Shown: piece after piece, positions 8,131-16,675 of the stretch
Position numbering within the stretch: position 1 is the first letter of the stretch
How the letters are laid out: every line of letters starts with the position of its first letter
From: Arthrobacter sp. MMS18-M83
Lineage (GTDB): Bacteria > Actinomycetota > Actinomycetes > Actinomycetales > Micrococcaceae
Assembly (NCBI RefSeq): GCF_026683955.1
Contig: NZ_CP113343.1
Coordinates: 2,294,001-2,358,000, forward strand
Direction: 5' to 3'
Length of the DNA: 64,000 nucleotides
Made by a program: the position numbers and the translations under genes
Notes under the pieces: generated by a model
Databases searched by the model: none
What the model saw: only the letters and a program-made list of their open reading frames with translations
Told to the model about the DNA's origin: nothing

Positions 8131-8382
8131 ATTCAAGCATGTCCAAATGTGACCCATTCTCGTTCGTCACAGTGGCCGTTTGGCAAGCAATATTCGAAGA
8201 TAATTTGATCGAAGTGCCAATTTTTGAATCTTAAGTCACGTCACGCGCTTGCCTTTGAATCTCGAGATATGAAACAACCCTTGTCCAATCCCGAACCTGC
8301 GTCTCGTGAAAATTTTCCGGCAAATCGTCTGCTAAGGGCCTTGAGAAGACCGGGCGGGCACGGTTCGGGGGCCGGTTGAGAC

Positions 8383-8477
8383 GCCGTCCTGACCCTCTTT
8401 GCCTTCGGAAAGCGCTTGCCATGCGGCGAGTCGCGCCGTTCTGAGTACAAAGCGCGGCAAAAAGGGTCAAGACGGAC
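8383..8477. repeat. Dispersed ~95-bp inverted-repeat element, copy A
   Basis: The ends are near-perfect inverted repeats (GCCGTCCTGACCCTCTTTGCC-like on the left, GGCAAAAAGGGTCAAGACGGAC-like on the right). The reverse complement aligns along its whole length with 43969-44062 (copy B), including the shared internal block GCGCGACTCGCCG and GCAAGCGCTTTCC. Both copies lie immediately 3' of a gene stop, here 18 bp beyond the stop of the DUF5666-like gene, so a terminator or mRNA-end role is possible. It encodes no protein. Confidence 0.65.
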
Positions 8478-8494
8478 AGCTGAAGCACCCATCA

Positions 8495-9328
8495 TTAGTT
8501 GGTGGTGCCGGTCCCTTGGGTGGTGGTCGAGGTCGTGGCAGTCACGATTTGGATGGACTGGGCCGTGTACTTATCGGAATCCTTGACCGCGGTGACCCTC
8601 ACGCTGGATCCGGATTTCACATCGGCAAGGGTCAGGGTGGTGCTGCTGGTTCCACTTCCGCGTTGCCGCACGCCCTCCGCCACCACAACGTCCGTTCCAA
8701 GGACATAGGTGCGGGTGAATCCATCCTCGCTCTTGACGGTCATGGAGCTCGCCGAGATGTCAGTGACGGAGCCCAGCTGCCCGACCATGGTGACGTAGGT
8801 ACCGTTTTGAAGAACCACGTACTCAGAGTGGATGGCCGCATTCAGGCCACCCATGCCCACACCCAGGCCACCCATGCCCACACCCAGGCCGCCCGGGCCG
8901 GCGTTCGTGCCACCAGGGCCACCGAATCCGCCTTGGCCGTTCTGCCCGGCCTGTCCCCCGGCACCCGGCCCAAGGGCACTGCCGGTATCAGCAGCAGTTC
9001 CATTTCCCGCAGCGTATGCACCTGCTCCGGCCGCCGCAGCGACGACGACGGCGACTCCTCCGACGATGAACCCCTTCTTCAGTGTCCAGTTCTTGAAGAA
9101 CGAGGGACGGGGCTGCCCGGGGGTGTATTGCTGCGGCGCACCCCACCCGGCGGCAGGTTGCGCGGGCTGCTGGTTCGTCGGCTGCGGCGCACCCCACCCG
9201 GCGGCGGGTTCCCCGGCAAACGGCTGTCCGGAATCATCCAGGGGCCGGATCACCGGCTGCGGCTGGTCATTCCCCGATAAGGACCCAGGCACGGACCCAG
9301 GTACGGAGGGGTTGTTTTGCTGATCCAT
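8495..9328 (-). CDS. DUF5666-like membrane-anchored protein
   Basis: About 277 aa from ATG 9328, chosen because GGAGAA lies 6 nt upstream; the frame is open further but without a ribosome site. Residues 1-75 are Q/P/G-rich with two near-identical AAGWGAPQ repeats, probably cytoplasmic and disordered. One membrane helix follows (GFIVGGVAVVVAAAAGAGAY). Next comes a Gly-rich linker with two GGLGVGM repeats. The exported C-terminal ~110 residues resemble the beta-rich DUF5666 fold: YVVLQNGTYVTMVGQLGSV, then two TxTVKSxDG-like strands and a second half ending SIQIVTA. Function unknown; an envelope role is suggested by topology. It is divergent from the response regulator gene, with an unusual perfect inverted repeat between them. 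Confidence 0.7.
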   Translation of the reverse strand: MDQQNNPSVPGSVPGSLSGNDQPQPVIRPLDDSGQPFAGEPAAGWGAPQPTNQQPAQPAAGWGAPQQYTPGQPRPSFFKNWTLKKGFIVGGVAVVVAAAAGAGAYAAGNGTAADTGSALGPGAGGQAGQNGQGGFGGPGGTNAGPGGLGVGMGGLGVGMGGLNAAIHSEYVVLQNGTYVTMVGQLGSVTDISASSMTVKSEDGFTRTYVLGTDVVVAEGVRQRGSGTSSTTLTLADVKSGSSVRVTAVKDSDKYTAQSIQIVTATTSTTTQGTGTTN

Positions 9329-9454
9329 GGTGTTCTCCATCGAAGTCGAGGTTGTTTGGGTCGTCGTTGTCCTTGTCCCAAACAGCGTCAGCCTCTTTGC
9401 TGTGCGTTGGCTGTGCCGAACTGCAGGCATTCCTGTGACCTGCGACGGTGTTGT

Positions 9455-9552
9455 GTCGGATTCTGCTGGATCATTGGCCCCGCGCGAGTGGCAGGGCCCC
9501 TGATCGCGCGGATCGTCTGGCTGAACCAAGGAATGATCCAGCAGAATCCGAC
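9455..9552. repeat. 98-bp element bounded by a perfect 21-bp inverted repeat
   Basis: Positions 9455-9475 (GTCGGATTCTGCTGG...) and 9532-9552 are exact reverse complements over 21 bp, separated by 56 bp that itself holds GGCCCC/GGGCCC-type pairings. The element sits in the 391-bp divergent region between the DUF5666-like gene and the response regulator gene. No coding potential is seen. It could be a transcription-factor site pair, a strong RNA hairpin or a miniature transposable element. Confidence 0.7.
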
Positions 9553-9719
9553 GCCGCCTCTCCCCACTCGCGCACCCGCCACGAGCACGCTCCGGGAAGA
9601 AAGCCCGCCACGGCGCGCTGGGCGTACCGTGCCTTTGGACAGGTGGCTAGGCTGGGACTCACAGGGTGCTCACAGCATCGGCAAAGCACCGGCAAACCGC
9701 CAGATTGGAGAGTTGTCTC

Positions 9720-10460
9720 ATGGCATCCTCGCACTCCATGACAAACAACCTTCCCCAGCTCAACCACCCGGACGGTTCCCCCATCCGCGCCCTTGTGGTG
9801 GACGACGAACCCAGCCTCGCCGAGCTCATGAGCATGGGCCTCCGCATGGCGGGCTGGTCGGTGGCCGTGGCCGGCGACGGTCCCGCCGCCGTCAAGCTCG
9901 CCAAGGACTTCCGGCCCGATGTCCTGGTGCTGGATGTGATGCTTCCAGGGTTCGACGGCGTTGAGCTGCTTGGCAGGATCCGCGCCTTTGCGCCTGAGGT
10001 GCCTGCGCTCTTCCTCACCGCGAAGGACGACGTTCAGGACCGCATCGTCGGGTTGGCCGCCGGCGGGGACGACTATGTCACCAAGCCGTTCAGCATGGAG
10101 GAAGTCCTGTTGCGGCTGCATCGCTTGGTCCAGCGTTCTGGCGTTGCCGCGATGGACACGGCCGAGCTGGTTGTGGGTGACCTAACCCTGAACGTGGACA
10201 CCCGAGAAGTCACCCGCGGGGGCGAAGACATCCAGCTGACGGCAACCCAGTTCGAGCTCCTGCGCTACCTCATGGAAAATCCCAAGCGCGTGGTCAGCAA
10301 GGCCCAGATCCTGGACCGCGTGTGGGACTACGACTTTGGCGGGCAAGCGAACATCGTGGAGCTCTACATCTCATACCTGCGCAAGAAGATCGAGGCCAAC
10401 CACCCGCCCATGATCCACACTGTGCGCGGAGCCGGTTACGTCATCAAGCCCGCCGAATAA
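9720..10460 (+). CDS. OmpR/PhoB family response regulator
   Basis: 246 aa from ATG 9720, with GGAG about 10 nt upstream. An N-terminal receiver domain (about 20-135) has the acidic pair in LVVDDEPS, phospho-acceptor Asp72 in VLVLDVMLPGFDG, and the conserved Lys in YVTKPF. The C-terminal winged helix (about 150-245) has LTATQFELLRYLMENP, then VWDYDFGG, ELYISYLRKKI and VRGAGYVIKP. This is a TcrA/MprA-type regulator of actinobacteria. It ends 13 bp before the sensor kinase gene and forms a two-component pair with it. Targets are unknown; the divergent DUF5666-like envelope gene and the cell-wall genes downstream are candidates (inference from position). Confidence 0.93.
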   Translation: MASSHSMTNNLPQLNHPDGSPIRALVVDDEPSLAELMSMGLRMAGWSVAVAGDGPAAVKLAKDFRPDVLVLDVMLPGFDGVELLGRIRAFAPEVPALFLTAKDDVQDRIVGLAAGGDDYVTKPFSMEEVLLRLHRLVQRSGVAAMDTAELVVGDLTLNVDTREVTRGGEDIQLTATQFELLRYLMENPKRVVSKAQILDRVWDYDFGGQANIVELYISYLRKKIEANHPPMIHTVRGAGYVIKPAE

Positions 10461-10473
10461 CCAGGGACGCAGA

Positions 10474-11949
10474 ATGTCCGCGCTCTCGGGTATCCCCCGC
10501 CAGACCGACCATCGATGGTTCGATCCTTCAACCTGGCACCTGCGCACACGCCTGATCCTGGTCTCCATGGCACTCCTGGTAGCCATCTGCGGAGCCGTGG
10601 GCGTGGTCAGCTACGCCTCCATGGACGTGTTCCTCACCAAGCAGCTCGACCAGCAATTGACGCAGGCTTCCCATGGCCGGCCGCCCGTAGGTGATCCGAA
10701 TGGACGCCCGGATCCTTTGGACGCCCGGGGCCAGAGCATCGGCACGCTGAATGCCCGCATTCTTGGCAGCCAGGTGAGCAGCGCCGGGTTCTTGTCCTCC
10801 GATGCCACCCGTACGCCTTTGTCGCTCAACGATGCCGGAATCCTGTTGGCTCTTCCCCACGATGGCCACCCGGTTGATCGGACCCTTTCCAATGGCGGTT
10901 ACCGGCTGGTTGCCACTGAAACTCCTTACGGCGATGTTGTCATCACAGGCCTGCCGCTCGCCTCGAAAGAGGATACCGAGGCCTCGCTCGTGTGGACCAT
11001 GGTGCTGGTGTCCTTGGGCGGGCTGGTGCTCATTGGACTCGCGGGAACCGTGCTGATCCGCCGCACCATGCGTCCCCTGGAGCAACTCTCCGACGTCGCC
11101 ACCAAAGTGTCGAAGCTTCCGCTCGACGCCGGCGAGGTGGCCCTCGCGGTGCGCGTCCCGGCGTCGGCTGCCCACCCCGGCACAGAGGTGGGCAGCGTCG
11201 GTCATGCTTTGAACCTCATGCTGGACAACGTCTCCAACGCGTTGGAGGCACGCCAGCAAAGCGAAACCAAGGTGCGCCAGTTCGTGGCCGATGCCTCGCA
11301 CGAGCTGCGGACTCCGCTGACGGCGATCCGCGGCTACACCGAGCTGTTGCGCATGACGGAGACGTTCACCGAGGACGGCCGCAAGTCGCTGGGACGGGTC
11401 CAAAGCCAGTCCGAACGGATGACCACCCTCGTGGAGGACCTCCTTCTCTTGGCGCGGCTGGACGAAGGCAAGGCACCCGAGTTCACCGATGTGGACCTCA
11501 CGCAGTTGGTGATCGAGACCGTGAGCGACGAGAAAGTCATGGCCCCCGAGCACATCTGGCAGCTCAGGCTCCCGGACGAGCCCCTCACGGTCCGCGGCGA
11601 CTCGACGCAGCTCCACCAGGTCTTGGCCAATCTGCTCTCAAATGCCCGCAAGCACACTGAGGCGGGAACCACGGTAGTCACGGGAGTCATGCGCTCGGCC
11701 GATGGCAGCGCCGTTGTCACCGTGACCGACAACGGGCCCGGCATTCCGCCTGAATTCCAAGGCAGGATCTTCTCGCGCTTTGCCCGTGCCGACGCCGCTC
11801 GTTCCGGTTCCGAGGGCACGTCCGGGCTCGGCCTGTCGATTGTGGAATCGATCGTTCAGGCCCATGGAGGTACCGTCGAGGTGGCCTCGCGTCCCGGCCG
11901 GACGGAGTTTGCCGTGCGGCTTCCAGCGCTCAGGACCGCCACGGTTTGA
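10474..11949 (+). CDS. Two-component sensor histidine kinase
   Basis: 491 aa. A membrane helix (about 28-50) and a second near 170-195 enclose an extracytoplasmic sensor domain of ~120 residues. HAMP follows (RRTMRPLEQLSDVATKVS), then the HisKA H-box with His276 in FVADASHELRTPLTAIRGY. The ATPase domain has the N-box LLSNARKHTEAG, G1 VTDNGPGIPP, the F-box and G2 SGLGLSIV. It pairs with the adjacent response regulator. The sensor domain is not recognisable to a ligand class. The layout matches the TcrY/BaeS-like kinases of actinobacteria that monitor envelope state. Confidence 0.93.
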   Translation: MSALSGIPRQTDHRWFDPSTWHLRTRLILVSMALLVAICGAVGVVSYASMDVFLTKQLDQQLTQASHGRPPVGDPNGRPDPLDARGQSIGTLNARILGSQVSSAGFLSSDATRTPLSLNDAGILLALPHDGHPVDRTLSNGGYRLVATETPYGDVVITGLPLASKEDTEASLVWTMVLVSLGGLVLIGLAGTVLIRRTMRPLEQLSDVATKVSKLPLDAGEVALAVRVPASAAHPGTEVGSVGHALNLMLDNVSNALEARQQSETKVRQFVADASHELRTPLTAIRGYTELLRMTETFTEDGRKSLGRVQSQSERMTTLVEDLLLLARLDEGKAPEFTDVDLTQLVIETVSDEKVMAPEHIWQLRLPDEPLTVRGDSTQLHQVLANLLSNARKHTEAGTTVVTGVMRSADGSAVVTVTDNGPGIPPEFQGRIFSRFARADAARSGSEGTSGLGLSIVESIVQAHGGTVEVASRPGRTEFAVRLPALRTATV

Positions 11950-12099
11950 AGGTCCGCCGAGAAGACCACGACGCCGGAGGGCGGCTAGCGCAAGTCGGCG
12001 CACCGGCGCCGTGATCTCCGTTACCTAAATGTGACTTAACCGGAGTCCTCCTGTACCGTCGAATGGGTGCGCGGGATCATTCCGGCCACCGCCGGGTAG

Positions 12100-12275
12100 G
12101 CGCCGAGCTCTGCCACTCCCCGGTGCCCAAACTCCAGGCAGAGACGGGGGACCCAGGTCTCCGGGCAAACGCTCATGTTGAGCCAGCCCTAGGGGTGAAG
12201 CCGTACCGCCACGATTTCTCAGTGGCCACGGCCGGATGACCTCATCCGAATCCGACAGCTAACTCCGCAGGCGTC
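12100..12275 (+). ncRNA. ydaO/yuaA-type c-di-AMP riboswitch
   Basis: The leader of the transglycosylase-like gene contains the family's conserved blocks in order: GGGGGACCCA (12146-12155), GGGGTGAA (12192-12199), and CCGAATCCGACAGCTAAC (12246-12263), followed by CCGCAGGCG, which can close P1 with CGCC at 12101. The spacing fits the c-di-AMP riboswitch. In actinobacteria this class commonly controls Rpf and cell-wall hydrolase genes, where it acts as an off-switch. Here it ends 15 nt before the ATG at 12290, and the ribosome site GAGAGG follows it directly. Confidence 0.88.
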
Positions 12276-12289
12276 GAGAGGCAATCACC

Positions 12290-13018
12290 ATGTCTGATTC
12301 CAAGAATCAGTCGCGCCCTGTTGCGCGCCACCGAGGCGAAACTGCCCGGAAAAACAAGTCACGTTCCACCCTGAGGCGAGCCGCCGCAAACCTCGGCACC
12401 AGCCAGCGAATGGCAGTTGTTGCCGGCGTCGTCGCTGTGTTCCTCGGGGCAGGCGCCGCCACCCAGGCCGCCGACCAAGCCATCAATGCCCAGGACATGA
12501 GCCAGACGTCCGAATCGCGCGCCATTGCAGAGCAAAGCGCGACGCCGTCCGCCACCGCCACGCCGTCCGCGAGCGAAAGTGCCAAGCCGAGCACCGCTCC
12601 GACGCAGGCACCCGCTCCCGCTCCTGCCGCCGTCGCACCCCAGGCTGCGGCACCGGCCGCTCCCGTGGCACCGCCCGCTCCGGCAGCCCCGACTGTGCAG
12701 GTCGCCGTCAATGACCCTGCCGGCGCCCAGGCTTACGCCGCGAGCATGCTTTCCTCCTACGGGTGGGGCCAGGGCGAAATGTCCTCCTTGTTGACCTTGT
12801 GGAACAAGGAATCCGATTGGCGGACCACTGCCACCAACGCCTCGAGCGGCGCTTACGGCATTGTGCAGTCGCTGCCGGGCGAAAAGATGGCCTCCGAAGG
12901 CCCCGATTGGCAGACCAACTACCAGACCCAGATCCGCTGGGGCCTGAACTACATCAAGGAACGCTACGGATCCCCGTCTGCGGCCTGGGCCTTCCACTTG
13001 GCGCACAACTGGTACTAA
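12290..13018 (+). CDS. Secreted lytic transglycosylase / Rpf-like cell wall protein
   Basis: 242 aa. A basic N-terminus is followed by a signal or anchor helix (about 41-62), then a long Ala/Pro/Thr/Ser linker (about 80-140). The C-terminal lysozyme-like domain (about 145-242) has candidate catalytic Glu174 in LWNKESDW, then SSGAYGIVQSLPG and IRWGLNYIKERYGSP, and ends HLAHNWY. This is the family of aggregation-promoting-factor C-terminal or transglycosylase-like domains found in actinobacterial surface proteins, expected to cleave peptidoglycan glycan strands outside the cell. The c-di-AMP riboswitch in its leader ties it to turgor and cell-wall homeostasis. A strong terminator follows, so it is monocistronic. 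Confidence 0.87.
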   Translation: MSDSKNQSRPVARHRGETARKNKSRSTLRRAAANLGTSQRMAVVAGVVAVFLGAGAATQAADQAINAQDMSQTSESRAIAEQSATPSATATPSASESAKPSTAPTQAPAPAPAAVAPQAAAPAAPVAPPAPAAPTVQVAVNDPAGAQAYAASMLSSYGWGQGEMSSLLTLWNKESDWRTTATNASSGAYGIVQSLPGEKMASEGPDWQTNYQTQIRWGLNYIKERYGSPSAAWAFHLAHNWY

Positions 13019-13033
13019 GCGCACAAAATTCTT

Positions 13034-13064
13034 AGAGGTCCGCCCCTTCAGGGGGCGGACCTCT
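13034..13064 (+). terminator. Rho-independent terminator
   Basis: A 13-bp perfect stem (AGAGGTCCGCCCC / GGGGCGGACCTCT) with a 5-nt loop lies 15 bp beyond the stop of the transglycosylase-like gene. The flanking T run is poor. Confidence 0.8.
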
Positions 13065-13151
13065 ACTGCGTTAACCGGGCCTCGCCACATGCACAGCCGC
13101 GTCACAGGTTCCGCCTTAAGCACTCATAATCGGCGGCGGCACTCTGGATAC

Positions 13152-14591
13152 ATGACGCTCATCGAATCCACCACAGGAACCCTGAAGGACCCCGCGGTGG
13201 TGCCGCCGGGCCGCCCGATCCAACACAGAACCCGAATTCAACGCAGCGCTGCCGTTCAATACAGCACTGTTCGGCGTGCCCCCGTGGACGTCCGCTCCAC
13301 CGTCCCCGTCCTCGATGTCACGATCCCCGTCTTCAACGAGGAACGCGACCTCGAAGAGTGCCTGCGCAGGCTTCACGGCCATCTGCGCGAATCTTTCCCA
13401 CACGGCTTCCGCATCACCGTGGCCGACAACGCCAGCACGGACAGCACCCTGAAAATCGCCGAACGGCTGGCCAGGGAATTGGCGGAGCTCGCGGTGGTCC
13501 ATCTTGAGGAGAAGGGACGCGGCAACGCCTTGCGCAAGGTGTGGCTCGCGTCGCCGTCGCCCGTTCTGGCCTACATGGACGTAGATCTGTCCACAGATCT
13601 CGCCGCGCTGGCACCCCTCTTGGCGCCACTGATCTCCGGCCATTCGGACCTCGCCATCGGCACAAGGCTGACCCGCAACTCCCGGGTTGTCCGCGGCCCC
13701 AAGCGCGAATTCATCTCGCGCAGCTACAACCTGATGCTGCACTCGTTCATGGGCGCCCGCTTCAGTGATGCCCAGTGCGGCTTCAAAGCGATCCGGGCCG
13801 ACGTTGCCCAGCAGATCCTCCCCCACACCATGGACAACTCCTGGTTCTTCGACACGGAACTTTTGGTACTCGCGGAACGCTGCGGCCTCAGGGTCCACGA
13901 AGTGCCCGTGGACTGGATCGACGATCCCAATTCCAGCGTCGACGTGGTGCGCACCGCCCTGGCCGACATCCGCGGCATGGCCCGGCTCACGCGGGACCTC
14001 GTCTCCGGACGCATCCCCATCCCGGAACTGCGCGCAGCCCTTGCCCGCGGCCCGCTCCCGGCGTCGTCCCGTACAGCAGAGCAGAGCCCGCGCAGCAGCC
14101 TGTTCGGGCAACTGGTGCGGTTCGCCGCGATCGGTGCCGCGTCGACCCTCGCCTACGTGCTCATCTTCTTGTTTTGCCGCGGCTTCATGGACCCGCAGCT
14201 GGCCAACTTCCTTGCGCTGCTCATCACGGCCATCGCCAACACCGGCGCCAACCGGCGCTTCACCTTCGGCATCCAGGGCGGCAATCCCGTACGGCATCAC
14301 TTCGAGGGATTGATCGTCTTCGGCATCGGCCTTGCGCTCACTTCCGGGGCGCTCGCCTTGGTGCACAGTACGACGACGCCGGACCGCTGGGGCGAGCTCC
14401 TCACCGTGGTCGGGGCAAACCTCGCCGCCGCTGCGGTCCGCTTCCTCTTGTTCCGGCTGTGGGTCTTCCGGCAGCCCGGAACACGGCCGGCGCCGCCAGT
14501 CCAGCCAGAGCCAGAGCCAATGCCAATGCCAATGCCAATGATCGAATCAACCTCACCAGACAGCCCGCTCACAGAAACGGCAGCATCATGA
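13152..14591 (+). CDS. GT2 glycosyltransferase fused to a GtrA-like membrane domain
   Basis: About 479 aa from ATG 13152. The N-terminal glycosyltransferase family 2 domain (about 55-280) resembles dolichol/polyprenyl-phosphate mannose synthase: VPVLDVTIPVFNEERDLEEC, ADNASTDSTL, the metal-binding YMDVDLSTD, and DAQCGFKA with FFDTELL. The C-terminal ~130 residues (about 320-450) are a four-helix GtrA domain. Such proteins load a sugar on undecaprenyl or decaprenyl phosphate and help present it outside. A short QSQSQ/MPMPMPM-like low-complexity tail follows. The stop overlaps the start of the GT39 gene by 4 bp (ATGA), the same pairing as YkcC-YkcB in Bacillus: donor synthesis, then transfer. 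Confidence 0.9.
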   Translation: MTLIESTTGTLKDPAVVPPGRPIQHRTRIQRSAAVQYSTVRRAPVDVRSTVPVLDVTIPVFNEERDLEECLRRLHGHLRESFPHGFRITVADNASTDSTLKIAERLARELAELAVVHLEEKGRGNALRKVWLASPSPVLAYMDVDLSTDLAALAPLLAPLISGHSDLAIGTRLTRNSRVVRGPKREFISRSYNLMLHSFMGARFSDAQCGFKAIRADVAQQILPHTMDNSWFFDTELLVLAERCGLRVHEVPVDWIDDPNSSVDVVRTALADIRGMARLTRDLVSGRIPIPELRAALARGPLPASSRTAEQSPRSSLFGQLVRFAAIGAASTLAYVLIFLFCRGFMDPQLANFLALLITAIANTGANRRFTFGIQGGNPVRHHFEGLIVFGIGLALTSGALALVHSTTTPDRWGELLTVVGANLAAAAVRFLLFRLWVFRQPGTRPAPPVQPEPEPMPMPMPMIESTSPDSPLTETAAS

Positions 14592-16669
14592 CCTCCACGA
14601 TCTCTCACGCGGACACAGGGCCCGCCGTCGGAACTGTCACTCCTGGCTCTGGGGACGCAGCCCACGGCCGTCGCTCCACCGGCCCATCAACTCCAGGGGC
14701 CCCGGGCACCACTCCCCGTTGGACTCGATACGCCTTTGGCCGCCAGCCCCGCTGGGTGCGCCCGTCCGCCGCCGGGCTCCTCGTGGCCACCGCATTCCTG
14801 TATCTCTGGAATCTCGCGGCCACCGGCTACGGAAACTCCTTCTACGCTGCAGCCATCCAGGCCGGCACCAAGGACTGGACGGCATTGCTATTCGGTTCGC
14901 TCGACGCCGGGAATGCCATCACTGTGGACAAGCCACCCGCATCTCTATGGATCCCGGCCTTGGTGGGACGGATCTTCGGCTTCTCGTCCCTAAGCATGCT
15001 GGTTCCCGAGGCACTCATGGGCGTGGCCGCCGTCGGCTTCCTCTATTTGACGGTCAAGCGCGTGTCCGGACCCGGAGCGGGTTTGCTGGCCGGCGGCGCC
15101 CTGGCGCTGACCCCGGTGGCCGCGCTCATGTTCCGCTTCAACAACCCCGACGCCATGCTGACCCTGTGCCTGGTGTTGGCGGCGTACTTCACTACTCGCG
15201 CTATTGAACGCGCGGGCTGGAAGTGGCTCGTCGCAGCCGGAGCCGTGGTGGGCCTGGCCTTCCTGAGCAAGATGCTCCAGGGTTTCCTGATTGTTCCGGG
15301 CCTGGGACTCGCGTACCTCTGGGCCGCCCCCACCCCGTTGCGGCGGAGGCTGCTGCACCTGCTCGGCGCACTGGCCGGTATCGCAGTAGTGGCAGGCAGC
15401 TACATCGCTCTCTTCCAACTGACTCCGGCTTCGGCACGGCCTTACATGGCAGGCTCGACAACCAACAGCTTCCTCGAACTGACCTTCGGCTACAACGGGC
15501 TGTCCCGCATTACAGGCTCGGGCGAAGGCATGCCCGGCGGCGGAGGCGGCGCAGCCGGGGCTCCAGCGGGTGGTCTTGGCGGTTTCGGGGGCGGCGGTGG
15601 AGGGAACGCCGGCTTCGGTGGAGCTGCGGGGATCGCCCGCATGTTCGGCACGAGCTTCGGCGCCGAGGTCTCCTGGCTTCTGCCTGCGGCGTTGATCCTG
15701 CTGGCTGCGGGCCTGTGGTTCACCCGCCGGGAAGCACGAGCTTCGCGTACCCGGGCCTCGCTGATCCTGTGGGGTGGCTGGTTCCTGGTCACCGCGGGCG
15801 TCTTCAGCTTCATGAGCGGCATTGTCCACCCCTACTACGCAGTAGCGCTCGCACCGGCAATCGCGGCCTTGGTGGGCATCGGCAGCGTGGAGCTGTGGCG
15901 AGGCCGAGGGTACTGGCCCGCCAGGATCATCCTGGCCGTGGTGGTCCTCGGCAGTTCGGTCTGGTCCACCGTTCTTCTGGGCCGCGATACCTCATGGCTT
16001 CCCTGGCTGCGCATCGTGATCGTCGTCCTGGGCGTGGTGGCCGCGGCCGCAATCCTGCTTCGCCTCGACTCACTTCGGCCCGCGGTCCGGTTCCGCAATG
16101 CGGCGGCCGCGGCCGTCGTCGTCGTTTCCCTTCTGGCCGGCGGCCTCGGCACGGCGGCCTGGACGCTCGCGACGGCGGCTACCGCGCACTCCGGTTCCAT
16201 CCCGACGTCGGGTCCCAGCGGCTCCGCGATGGGCGGCTTCGGAAACCGCGCCGCGTTCGGCAGCCGGGATTTGGGTTCGGGAGATGCGACAGGCGCTCCG
16301 ACCCAGGCCGCAGGCGGTCCGGGTGGCGAGGGGACGGCCGACGCCGGATTGACCGCGCTGCTGACGTCCACCACCACCAAGTGGTCCGCGATCGTTTCCG
16401 GCGCCACCCAGGCGGCCAGCCTCGAGCTCGCCACGAACACCAACGTGATCGCGCTCGGTGGCTGGAACGGCGGCGATCCCTACCCCACGCTGGCACAGTT
16501 CCAGGACATGGTGGCCAAGGGACAGATCGGCTACTTCATAGCTGGCGGCGGCATGGGCGGCGGTGGAGCCGGCGGCCAGGGCGGAAACTCCGAGGTGGCT
16601 GCTTGGGTCCAGGCGAACTTCCAAGCCCAGACTGTAGGCAACTCCACCGTCTACAAGCTGACAAAGTAG
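14588..16669 (+). CDS. GT39/ArnT-like polyprenyl-phosphate-dependent glycosyltransferase (YkcB type), copy 1
   Basis: 693 aa from ATG 14588, overlapping the GT2 stop. About 11-13 membrane helices. The first loop contains the catalytic region of the protein-mannosyltransferase/ArnT fold: GNSFYAAAIQAGTKDWTALL, then VDKPPASLW. Later come FRFNNPDAML and GIVHPYYAVALAPAIAAL. A large Gly-rich insert (about residues 315-350, runs of GGGG with G/F/A) occupies an extracytoplasmic loop, and a second Gly-rich stretch (about 540-580) leads to an exported C-terminal YkcB-type domain ending in SEVAAWVQANF. It should move a sugar from a lipid-phosphate carrier onto an envelope acceptor. It is followed 6 bp later by a paralogue. 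Confidence 0.88.
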   Translation: MTSTISHADTGPAVGTVTPGSGDAAHGRRSTGPSTPGAPGTTPRWTRYAFGRQPRWVRPSAAGLLVATAFLYLWNLAATGYGNSFYAAAIQAGTKDWTALLFGSLDAGNAITVDKPPASLWIPALVGRIFGFSSLSMLVPEALMGVAAVGFLYLTVKRVSGPGAGLLAGGALALTPVAALMFRFNNPDAMLTLCLVLAAYFTTRAIERAGWKWLVAAGAVVGLAFLSKMLQGFLIVPGLGLAYLWAAPTPLRRRLLHLLGALAGIAVVAGSYIALFQLTPASARPYMAGSTTNSFLELTFGYNGLSRITGSGEGMPGGGGGAAGAPAGGLGGFGGGGGGNAGFGGAAGIARMFGTSFGAEVSWLLPAALILLAAGLWFTRREARASRTRASLILWGGWFLVTAGVFSFMSGIVHPYYAVALAPAIAALVGIGSVELWRGRGYWPARIILAVVVLGSSVWSTVLLGRDTSWLPWLRIVIVVLGVVAAAAILLRLDSLRPAVRFRNAAAAAVVVVSLLAGGLGTAAWTLATAATAHSGSIPTSGPSGSAMGGFGNRAAFGSRDLGSGDATGAPTQAAGGPGGEGTADAGLTALLTSTTTKWSAIVSGATQAASLELATNTNVIALGGWNGGDPYPTLAQFQDMVAKGQIGYFIAGGGMGGGGAGGQGGNSEVAAWVQANFQAQTVGNSTVYKLTK

Positions 16670-16675
16670 CCTCCG

